A program made the translations under genes and the position numbers. Below, in pieces: positions 44,512-51,877 of a stretch of DNA of 64,000 bases. Position 1 is the first letter of the stretch; each line of letters opens with the position of its first letter. The DNA is from Peptostreptococcaceae bacterium. GTDB lineage: Bacteria; Bacillota; Clostridia; Peptostreptococcales; Peptostreptococcaceae. The notes beneath the pieces were generated by a model, which saw only the letters and a list, made by a program, of their open reading frames with translations, searched no databases and had not been told where the DNA came from. The DNA lies in assembly GCA_902363255.1 (NCBI GenBank), contig CABIZO010000005.1, positions 186,001 through 250,000 of the forward strand. The letters run 5' to 3'.

Positions 44512-45891
44512 ATGGAAAACACAGTTAAATCAAAAAAGAGACCTTTTGCTTTCTACTTATGTTCAAGTACTTTTTCATTTGAAAGAGCTGCATATTATGG
44601 AAGTAAAGGAATATTATTATTATTCATTGCAGCAAGTGTTGCAACAGGCGGATTAGGTCTTACATCAGACCAGGCAGCTTTAGCAGTTGCTAATTTAGTT
44701 GCTTTTACTTACTTAGCACCAATATTTGGTGGTATGGTTTGTGATAGATGGTTAGGAGCTAGATATGCAATACCAGTGGGAATGTTAATAATGGGTGCAG
44801 GTTATTTTATAGGAGCTAATGCTACAGATATAACAGGAATAAATATAATGATAGCGTTAGTTGCTTTAGGAACAGGTTTATTTAAAGGAAATTTATCTGC
44901 ATTAACAGGTACTCTATTTGAAGATGAAGATCAACTTGATTCTGCATTCTCAACACAATATAGTTTCATAAATATAGGTAGTTTCTTCGGAACAACTTTC
45001 TTCGGATTTGCTTATATGTACTTATTTAACAAAGGTGAAGTTTTAGGATTTACAGCATGCTTTAAATTCTCAGCAGCCATAATGATAGTAGGAGCAATAA
45101 TATTTATTTTAGGATGGAAGTTCTTAGGGGAGCATGGTAAAAAGCCATTTTTAGCTGGTCAAGAAAAGGATGATACTACAAAAGATGATAATAAATCACC
45201 ATTAACTATAATAGAAAAGAAAAGAATAATGGCTATAGTTTTAGTTTCTACTTTTTCAGTAATATTCTGGTTATTCTGGTATGTTACTTATTTAGCGGTT
45301 TATGATTATGGTGGAACTTTTGTAGATATGTCTATAGGAAACTTTGAAGTACCTTTATTATGGTTTGACTCAGAAAATGCATTTTTATGTATAGCTCTTG
45401 GGCCAATTCTAGGTTCTTTATGGTATAAATTATCACAAAGACCACAAGGAGACTTATCTTTATTTAAGAAAACTGGTATAGGACTTGCTTTCTTAGGAGT
45501 TGCATTTTTAATGTTAGTTGGAGCTGAATTCACAAGAGGAATAGGTGCTCCAGAAACAGCGAAGGCTTCTATAGGATGGATAATAGCATTTGGATTCTTC
45601 TTAAGTTTGGGCGAGATGTGTTTCTCTCCACTTGGAAATTCATTTGTAAGTAAATATGCTCCAAAGAAATACTTAGCAGTATTAATGGGAGTTTGGACTT
45701 TTGCCACATTTATAGCTGGTAAAACTCATGGAGCTATATACAATTTTACTAAACAATTCGATATGATAATAGTTTACACTGTAATACCAGTAATCTTATT
45801 TGTTTGTGCAGTAGCATTATTTGCATTAGATAAAAAATTAAGTAAATTAGTTGCTGATGATAGTGAAAATGCTGACAAAATGGCAGTTTAA
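44512..45891 (+). CDS. POT/PTR2 family peptide:H+ symporter
   Basis: The 459-residue protein has about 12-14 membrane helices and the PTR2 signature in FSFERAAYYGSKGILLLF (ExxERxxYYG type), GGMVCDRWLGARYA (GGxxxDRxxG) and FINIGSFFGT. It imports di- and tripeptides with protons. The in-frame ATG at 44500 overlaps the GGGGG ribosome binding site, so the ATG at 44512 (MENTVKSKKR) is preferred. It lies between aminopeptidase P and pepT, making a peptide-import and degradation group. Confidence 0.93.
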   Translation: MENTVKSKKRPFAFYLCSSTFSFERAAYYGSKGILLLFIAASVATGGLGLTSDQAALAVANLVAFTYLAPIFGGMVCDRWLGARYAIPVGMLIMGAGYFIGANATDITGINIMIALVALGTGLFKGNLSALTGTLFEDEDQLDSAFSTQYSFINIGSFFGTTFFGFAYMYLFNKGEVLGFTACFKFSAAIMIVGAIIFILGWKFLGEHGKKPFLAGQEKDDTTKDDNKSPLTIIEKKRIMAIVLVSTFSVIFWLFWYVTYLAVYDYGGTFVDMSIGNFEVPLLWFDSENAFLCIALGPILGSLWYKLSQRPQGDLSLFKKTGIGLAFLGVAFLMLVGAEFTRGIGAPETAKASIGWIIAFGFFLSLGEMCFSPLGNSFVSKYAPKKYLAVLMGVWTFATFIAGKTHGAIYNFTKQFDMIIVYTVIPVILFVCAVALFALDKKLSKLVADDSENADKMAV

Positions 45892-45924
45892 TATTGTCAT
45901 AGATTAATATGAAATAAATACTTA

Positions 45925-45959
45925 ACTGGGTTCTGAGCTGTTACAGAGCCCAGTTTTTG
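45925..45959 (+). terminator. Terminator of the peptide transporter
   Basis: ACTGGGTTCTG pairs with CAGAGCCCAGT (one G-T) around an eight-base loop, followed by T residues. Confidence 0.88.
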
Positions 45960-45998
45960 TTTTATTAATATATATTTATTTATAAGGAGAGTAATAAT

Positions 45999-47216
45999 AT
46001 GAAAGCGTATGAAAGAATGTTGAACTATGTGAAAGTTTGGACTACTAGTGATAGTAGTAGCGAAACAGTACCTTCTACTTCTCGTCAATTTGATTTAGCT
46101 AAATTATTAGTTGAAGAAATGAAAGAATTAGGTATAGAAGATGCTCATGTAGATGAAAAATGCTATGTGTATGGAACTTTACCTGCAACAAAAGGATATG
46201 AAGATAAAGCTAAATTAGGATTTATAGCTCATTTAGATACTTCAGAAGATATAAGTGGACAAAATGTAAATCCACAAATCATAGAAAATTATAATGGTGA
46301 AGATATAGTTTTAGGTGACAGTGGAAGGGTTATAAGAATTTCTGATTTTCCTCATTTAAAAGAGTTTAAGGGAAGAACTTTAATAACTACAGATGGAACT
46401 ACTTTACTTGGTGCAGATGATAAAGCAGGAATAGCTGAAATAATGACTGCCATAGAAAGAATACAAAAAGAAAATATACCACATGGTAAAATATGCATAG
46501 GATTTAATCCGGATGAAGAAATAGGTACAGGAGCTCATAATTTTGATGTTGAAAAATTTGGAGCTGATTTTGCATATACTTTAGATGGATGGTTAGAAGG
46601 ACAAATAGAATATGAAAACTTCAATGCATCATTAGCAACATTTGAAATAAAAGGTATAAATGTTCATCCAGGTAGTGCTAAAGATATAATGGTAAATTCG
46701 CAATTATTAGCTATGGAGATAAACTCAATGTTGCCAAATGAAACTCCAGCTAATACTGAAGGATATGAAGGATTCTATCACTTGATGGAAACTACAGGTT
46801 CAGTTGAATATTCTAAACTGGTTTACATAGTTAGAGATCATGATGCAGATAAATTTAGTGCAAGAAATGAACTGTTACAAAATATAGAAAAAACTATGAA
46901 TGAAAAATATGGGGATGGTGTAGTAACCCTTACTATAAAACAACAATATAGAAATATGAAAGAAAAAATAGAACCATGTATGCATTTAATAGATAATGCT
47001 AAGAAAGCTATAAGAGCAGTAGGTTTAGAGCCAACTGTAGATGCAATACGTGGAGGAACTGATGGGGCACAACTTAGCTTCAAAGGGCTTCCTTGTCCAA
47101 ACCTAGGAACTGGTGGAGCTGCTTATCATGGAGCTTGTGAACATATAAGTGTGGAAGGTATGGATAAAGTTGTAGATATAGCCGTTGAATTAGTTAAAAT
47201 ATATGGAGCTATGTAA
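45999..47216 (+). CDS. pepT: Peptidase T (tripeptide aminopeptidase)
   Basis: This 405-residue M20 zinc aminopeptidase releases the N-terminal residue of tripeptides. Metal and catalytic motifs are visible in FIAHLDTSED (His, Asp), GTTLLGADDKAGIAEIM (bridging Asp), GFNPDEEIGTGA (Glu-Glu), TLDGWLEG and YHGACEHIS. The length matches PepT of other Firmicutes. Start is ATG behind AAGGAGAG. It is a single-gene unit between terminators. Confidence 0.96.
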   Translation: MKAYERMLNYVKVWTTSDSSSETVPSTSRQFDLAKLLVEEMKELGIEDAHVDEKCYVYGTLPATKGYEDKAKLGFIAHLDTSEDISGQNVNPQIIENYNGEDIVLGDSGRVIRISDFPHLKEFKGRTLITTDGTTLLGADDKAGIAEIMTAIERIQKENIPHGKICIGFNPDEEIGTGAHNFDVEKFGADFAYTLDGWLEGQIEYENFNASLATFEIKGINVHPGSAKDIMVNSQLLAMEINSMLPNETPANTEGYEGFYHLMETTGSVEYSKLVYIVRDHDADKFSARNELLQNIEKTMNEKYGDGVVTLTIKQQYRNMKEKIEPCMHLIDNAKKAIRAVGLEPTVDAIRGGTDGAQLSFKGLPCPNLGTGGAAYHGACEHISVEGMDKVVDIAVELVKIYGAM

Positions 47217-47236
47217 ATAATATAACTATAAATATT

Positions 47237-47270
47237 AAAAAACTGATCTTAAAAATAAGATCAGTTTTTT
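47237..47270 (+). terminator. Terminator of pepT
   Basis: AAAACTGATCTTA pairs with TAAGATCAGTTTT with a four-base A loop, then T. Confidence 0.88.
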
Positions 47271-47330
47271 ATTTAAATTTATCTGATGAAATAATATTTT
47301 ATATAATTAATTACTATAATTTTTAATAAA

Positions 47331-47369
47331 AAATATAGGTATAAATCTAAGAATTTACACCTATATTTT
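47331..47369 (-). terminator. Terminator of topB
   Basis: On the reverse strand, AATATAGGTGTAAAT pairs with ATTTATACCTATATT (one G-T) and a T tract follows. It begins at the topB stop. Confidence 0.82.
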
Positions 47370-49559
47370 TTATTGATCTTTTTTTATTAGCCAACCATAA
47401 TATCCATTATTATTTTTTTCATACTTAAGTATGGCATCAAATTTATTACCATCCTTGCCGGTCATGGATTTGACTTTAGCCTCGCCTTTTTTTAGTAAGC
47501 TTTTAACCATAGTTTTTGTTGGTTTCTTTTTAAATAATTGCAAGTATTTATCATCTTTGAAGATACCATATTTACAACTGTTATAATTTGTACAGAAGAA
47601 TCCTTTTTCACTTTCCATTACATCATTACCACAAACTGGACATTTACCTAGGGAAGCATTATTACTAGACTTAGTCGTTTTAGTGGTTGATTTTGCAGAT
47701 TTCTTAGAAGCTACATGAGCTTTATCGCTTACAAATTTTTTAGTTTTAGCATTATAAGTGAAATTTTCTGTGGAAATCTTCTTTGGTTTATCATATTTAA
47801 TTTGATTAACACTATTCCAAATAAAGTTCATTATATTATTTAAATATTCTTTTCTGGTAAATTGACCTTTTTGAATATCACTTAAACTTTTTTCTAGCTT
47901 ACCAGTATAGTCAACGTCAAATAATTCTTTGACAGGGAAGATTTCTACTAGATTTTTACCTAAATCAGTTATAAAGTAAGACTTTCCTTTTTTAGTGACG
48001 TATCCAACTTGACCTATTTTCTTCAGTACGTCAGCACGTGTGGCAGAAGTACCTATGGAATAACCAGATAATACAGCAGTATCTTCTTCAGATACATTTT
48101 TACCGCAGTTTTTCATAGCTTTAAGCAAAGTATCTTCTGTGTATGGTTTAGGAGGAGTAGTTTGCTTACTTATAGGTTTTACTTCGATAACATCTACAGT
48201 TTCGTTTTTATCCATCATAGGAAGTAAGTCATCTTTTTCTTCTTTATTATAAACTTCCAAGTATCCTTTAACTTTTAACACCTTTCCCTTAGTAAGGAAA
48301 ATATTCCTATCAACATCAGTTTTTATCTCTGTATTTTCGTACTCTGCAGGAGGCATAAAGTTTGCTATAAATCTATCCTTGATGGTATTGTAAACAATCG
48401 CTTCATCAGGAGTTAGATTTGTAGGGATTATATACGTAGGTGTGATGGCACTATGGCTATCAACTTTTGAAGAGTCAAAAACTCTTTTCGTTTTAGTAAA
48501 TTTAATTTTATTTTCATAATGAAGACCTTTTTTTAATTTATCCAAAGTTTGAGCAGTCTTATCAACTAAACTTTCTTCAAGGTAGATAGAGTCAGTTCTT
48601 GGGTAAGTAATATATCCACCTTTTCCTTTACCTTCATATAAAGACTGACAAACGCTTAAAACTTTATCTGATGTAAAGTGACTATACTTAGAAGTTATAA
48701 AACCTTGAAGTGAAGTTAGAGAGAATAATTTAGGCGCAAATTCTTTAGAAGTAGTAACTTTTTTATCAGTTATTATTCCTTCTTCAGAAGTAATACTATC
48801 AATTATTGCTTTAGCTTCCTCAGGTGTATCAAATTTACTATTTTTATTTTTTACTAATTTACCTTTATATTCACCATTTTTACATCTAAAACTTCCTTCA
48901 ATCTCAAAATAAGTTTTAGGAATGAAATTTCTTATTTCCATATCTCTATCATAAACTAGTTTTACAGTAGGAAGTATAACACGTCCTATATTTAATAATT
49001 TACCATTTCCATATTTCAGTGTGGCGATAGAAGTAAAGTTTATACCGATTAACCAGTCTGTTATTAATCTTGTGTAACCAGCAGCTTGTAGGTTTCTCAT
49101 CTCTTCGTCGTCTTTAAGATTCTGAAGACCTTTTGTAATATCTTGAGGTGTCCACTCATTAACTAATATTCTTTTTACAGGTTTCTTATTTTTTGCCATA
49201 AGAAAAATTAAAAAAGATATTAGCTCACCTTCTCGGTCATTATCTGTTGCATTTATTATATATTCAATATCATTTCTGTTTAATAAGGTTTTAATTACAT
49301 TAAATTGTTCTTTTTTAGAATCTTCAACTTTAAATTTAAATCTATCTTGTGGAATGAAAGGAAAATTATCCATTTTCCATGATCCAGAATATTTATCTTT
49401 ATCATAATCTTTCATATCATATAGAGATACTAAATGTCCAACTGCATAAGTGACAATATATCCATTTCCTTCAAAATATCCATTATGCCTAGTTTTTGCA
49501 CCTAGAAAGGATGCAATAGTCTTAGCAACGGATGGTTTTTCCGCTAAAATAAGTTTCAT
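47370..49559 (-). CDS. topB: DNA topoisomerase III
   Basis: The 729-residue type IA topoisomerase has the Toprim domain (KLILAEKPSVAKTIA, NATDNDREGELI), the active-site tyrosine in YITYPRTDSIYL, and a C-terminal zinc-binding segment CPVCGNDV..CTNYNSC. It decatenates DNA by single-strand passage. A longer frame adds 18 residues upstream, but the ATG at 49559 has the ribosome binding site AAAAGGAGG and gives the usual MKLILAEKPS start. It is alone on the reverse strand here. Confidence 0.96.
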   Translation of the reverse strand: MKLILAEKPSVAKTIASFLGAKTRHNGYFEGNGYIVTYAVGHLVSLYDMKDYDKDKYSGSWKMDNFPFIPQDRFKFKVEDSKKEQFNVIKTLLNRNDIEYIINATDNDREGELISFLIFLMAKNKKPVKRILVNEWTPQDITKGLQNLKDDEEMRNLQAAGYTRLITDWLIGINFTSIATLKYGNGKLLNIGRVILPTVKLVYDRDMEIRNFIPKTYFEIEGSFRCKNGEYKGKLVKNKNSKFDTPEEAKAIIDSITSEEGIITDKKVTTSKEFAPKLFSLTSLQGFITSKYSHFTSDKVLSVCQSLYEGKGKGGYITYPRTDSIYLEESLVDKTAQTLDKLKKGLHYENKIKFTKTKRVFDSSKVDSHSAITPTYIIPTNLTPDEAIVYNTIKDRFIANFMPPAEYENTEIKTDVDRNIFLTKGKVLKVKGYLEVYNKEEKDDLLPMMDKNETVDVIEVKPISKQTTPPKPYTEDTLLKAMKNCGKNVSEEDTAVLSGYSIGTSATRADVLKKIGQVGYVTKKGKSYFITDLGKNLVEIFPVKELFDVDYTGKLEKSLSDIQKGQFTRKEYLNNIMNFIWNSVNQIKYDKPKKISTENFTYNAKTKKFVSDKAHVASKKSAKSTTKTTKSSNNASLGKCPVCGNDVMESEKGFFCTNYNSCKYGIFKDDKYLQLFKKKPTKTMVKSLLKKGEAKVKSMTGKDGNKFDAILKYEKNNNGYYGWLIKKDQ

Positions 49560-49722
49560 TTTATACCTCCTTTTGAACATTACAATATTACCATATATAT
49601 TGGAACTACTCAAGTATTTGGAAATTAAATTCTAATATACTTACATAATGTTACATATTATAGTAAAATATAAAAGTGTTTGAAATAAGATGAAAAATAA
49701 TAACCTTAAAGGAGATAATAGA

Positions 49723-50157
49723 ATGAAAAATATTAAAATTCAATATCTTAATGACGAGATAAAAAGATTAGAATATATAGATGGAAAATCTGATTGGATA
49801 GATTTAAGAGCTGCTGAAAGAGTAGAACTAAAGGCTGGAGAATTTAAATTAATACACTTAGGTGTGGCGATGGAGTTACCAGAAGGATATGAAGCTCATA
49901 TAGTACCAAGAAGTAGTACTTTTAAAAACTTTGGAATAATTCAAACAAACCATTGCGGTATAGTTGATAATACATATTGTGGACCAAATGATTGGTGGTT
50001 TATGCCAGCATTTGCTCTTAGGGATACAGTAATAGAAATAAACGATAGAATATGTCAATTTAGAATACAAGAAAATCAACCTAAGATAGTCTTTGATGAA
50101 GTAGAAAAACTTCAATCAGAAGATAGAGGTGGTATAGGAAGTACTGGTAAAAAATAA
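49723..50157 (+). CDS. dut: Trimeric deoxyuridine triphosphatase-like protein
   Basis: A 144-residue protein of the dUTPase fold (dUTP to dUMP plus pyrophosphate). Motif-like segments are WIDLRAAE (motif 1), PRSSTFKNFGI (motif 2, usually PRSG), NHCGIVDNTYCGPNDWW (motif 3), RICQFRI (motif 4) and RGGIGSTGKK (motif 5, usually RGxxGFGSTG). The motif 2 serine-threonine form and the DNTYCG tail match the firmicute and phage-like subgroup. The upstream ATG at 49690 has no spaced ribosome binding site; ATG 49723 has AAAGGAG, so it is used. Confidence 0.88.
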   Translation: MKNIKIQYLNDEIKRLEYIDGKSDWIDLRAAERVELKAGEFKLIHLGVAMELPEGYEAHIVPRSSTFKNFGIIQTNHCGIVDNTYCGPNDWWFMPAFALRDTVIEINDRICQFRIQENQPKIVFDEVEKLQSEDRGGIGSTGKK

Positions 50158-50168
50158 TAAATTTATAT

Positions 50169-50204
50169 AATAGGTCAGCTAGAATTTAGCTGACCTATTA
50201 TTAT
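50169..50204 (+). terminator. Terminator of dut
   Basis: AATAGGTCAGCTA pairs with TAGCTGACCTATT with a five-base loop; the following sequence is only moderately T-rich. Confidence 0.78.
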
Positions 50205-50300
50205 ATCCAAATATTAGTACATTACCCATGTAAATAATGTAAATAACTTCAAACTTATAGACAAGATGTTACATATTTGTAATAATACTAATAGTAATAT

Positions 50301-50315
50301 TTAGAATCATTCTAA
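50301..50315 (+). promoter_or_regulatory. 7-1-7 inverted repeat (Fur/PerR-type box)
   Basis: TTAGAAT-C-ATTCTAA is a perfect 7-1-7 inverted repeat. The layout is that of Fur-family boxes, differing from the PerR consensus TTATAAT-N-ATTATAA at one symmetric position. Which regulator binds, if any, cannot be told. Confidence 0.4.
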
Positions 50316-50360
50316 AAGATAATCCTTATAGTTCATGACATATATATAAAATTACATTTG

Positions 50361-50405
50361 AGAGGAGTTGAGTAAATTATAACTTAAGTAAGTTATAATA
50401 AACTT
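50361..50405 (+). promoter_or_regulatory. Ribosome binding site and hairpin ahead of the NlpC/P60 gene
   Basis: GAGAGGAG at 50361-50367 is followed by a 22-base palindrome TTATAACTTA-AG-TAAGTTATAA (50377-50398), then seven bases to the ATG. The ribosome binding site is about 38 bases from the start in linear sequence but about 15 if the hairpin forms. A TATAAT at 50394-50399 could instead give a leaderless transcript. Confidence 0.45.
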
Positions 50406-51683
50406 ATGAGTATTGATAAAAAATACATTTTAACAGGTTTAGTAGCATCATCAATCATGTTACATACAGGAATGACTATATCATTCGCAGATTCTGAATA
50501 TATGGTAATAACAGCAAATTCAGTAAACTTTAGAAGTGGACCATCAACAAGCTATTCATCACTTGGAAAGTTTAATAAAGGTGATAAAGTAGAGTACTTG
50601 GAGGAAAACGGTTCTTGGGTAAAGGTTAAATACTCTGGAAAAATAGGGTATGTATATGGAACTTATGTAGAAAAAGATACATCAGTCACTACAACAACAA
50701 AATATGTAACTGCTTCATCATTAAATGTTAGAAGTGGAGCATCAACAAGTTACTCAGTAGTAGGAAAACTATCAAAGGGAAGTAAGGTTGAAGTAATATC
50801 AACATCGAATGGATGGTCAAAGATAAAATATAATGGTCAAACAGGATATGTTTCAAGTCAATATTTAAGTAGTAGTGCTCCAGAATCAAGTACAACAACA
50901 AAATATGTAACTGCTTCATCATTAAATGTTAGAAGTGGAGCATCAACAAGCTATTCAGTGATAGGAACATTATCAAAAGGAAGTAAGGTTGAAGTAATAT
51001 CTACGTCAAATGGATGGTCAAAAATAAAATATGATGGTCGAACAGGATATGTTTCAAGTCAATATTTAAGTAGTAGTGCTTCAGAATCAAGTACAACAAC
51101 AAAATATGTAACTGCTTCATCATTAAATGTTAGAAGTGGATCATCAACAAGCTATTCAGTGATAGGAACATTATCAAAAGGAAGCAAGGTTGAGGTAATA
51201 TCAACATCAAATGGATGGTCAAAGATAAAATATAATGGTCAAACAGGATATGTTTCAAGTCAGTATTTAAGTAGTAGTTCTTCTGATAGCTCAAGTTCAA
51301 CATCTTCATCGGCAAGTAAAGTTATATCACTAGCTAAATCTTTACTTGGAAAGCCGTATGTATGGGGAGCTCAAGGACCAAGTAGCTTCGATTGTTCAGG
51401 ATTTACTTATTATGTATTTAAGAATGCAGCTAATGTTACTTTACCAAGAGTTTCAAAGGACCAAAGTAAATATGGAACTTATGTAAGTAAAAGTAATTTA
51501 AAAATAGGTGATTTGATATTCTTTGATACAGATGGATCAAACAATGGAAATGTTAGTCACGTTGGAATATATTTAGGTAATAATGAGTTTATACATGCTT
51601 CATCAACTAAAGGAAAAGTTGTAATTTCGCAAATGAGTTCTTACTATAATGGTGCATATGTAAATGCTAGAAGAGTATTATAG
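50406..51683 (+). CDS. SH3b-repeat NlpC/P60 peptidoglycan endopeptidase
   Basis: This is a 425-residue secreted wall hydrolase. A signal peptide (residues 1-30, cut near SFADS) precedes four bacterial SH3 domains at about 32-90, 98-160, 165-227 and 232-294, of which the last three are nearly identical. After a serine linker comes an NlpC/P60 domain (about 306-425) with Cys330 (FDCSGF), His385 (SHVGIYLG) and His397 (FIHAS) as predicted catalytic residues. It would cut stem peptides, possibly D-gamma-Glu to diamino acid links. No normally spaced ribosome binding site is present before the ATG at 50406. It is flanked by a terminator on each side. Confidence 0.93.
   Translation: MSIDKKYILTGLVASSIMLHTGMTISFADSEYMVITANSVNFRSGPSTSYSSLGKFNKGDKVEYLEENGSWVKVKYSGKIGYVYGTYVEKDTSVTTTTKYVTASSLNVRSGASTSYSVVGKLSKGSKVEVISTSNGWSKIKYNGQTGYVSSQYLSSSAPESSTTTKYVTASSLNVRSGASTSYSVIGTLSKGSKVEVISTSNGWSKIKYDGRTGYVSSQYLSSSASESSTTTKYVTASSLNVRSGSSTSYSVIGTLSKGSKVEVISTSNGWSKIKYNGQTGYVSSQYLSSSSSDSSSSTSSSASKVISLAKSLLGKPYVWGAQGPSSFDCSGFTYYVFKNAANVTLPRVSKDQSKYGTYVSKSNLKIGDLIFFDTDGSNNGNVSHVGIYLGNNEFIHASSTKGKVVISQMSSYYNGAYVNARRVL
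50700..51290 (+). repeat. Three tandem SH3b repeats of 201 bp
   Basis: Near-identical units begin at 50700, 50901 and 51102 (period 201 bp, 67 residues, each starting KYVTASSLNVRSG). The similarity at the DNA level is high enough that unequal recombination could change copy number. Confidence 0.9.
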
Positions 51684-51691
51684 ATTAAAAG

Positions 51692-51721
51692 CTGTCTCTA
51701 TTTTTAGAGGCAGTTTTTTTA
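51692..51721 (+). terminator. Terminator of the NlpC/P60 gene
   Basis: CTGTCTCTA pairs with TAGAGGCAG (one G-T pair), followed by eight T residues. Confidence 0.88.
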
Positions 51722-51877
51722 TAGGAAATTATATGTGTAATAAAAAATTATACATTATCTTTATATTAAGAAGAGAAGTTTTAAAATTATAGAACTTTTA
51801 AACTTATATAGTTTATACAAAAAATAAATATGTTATAATTTCAACAGAGGGGATGAAGTTTGTAAGGGGGGATAAAA

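Noticed and set aside
50700..51290. CRISPR-like or satellite repeat array.
   Set aside because: The 201-bp units are in-frame and encode SH3 domains; there are no spacer sequences.
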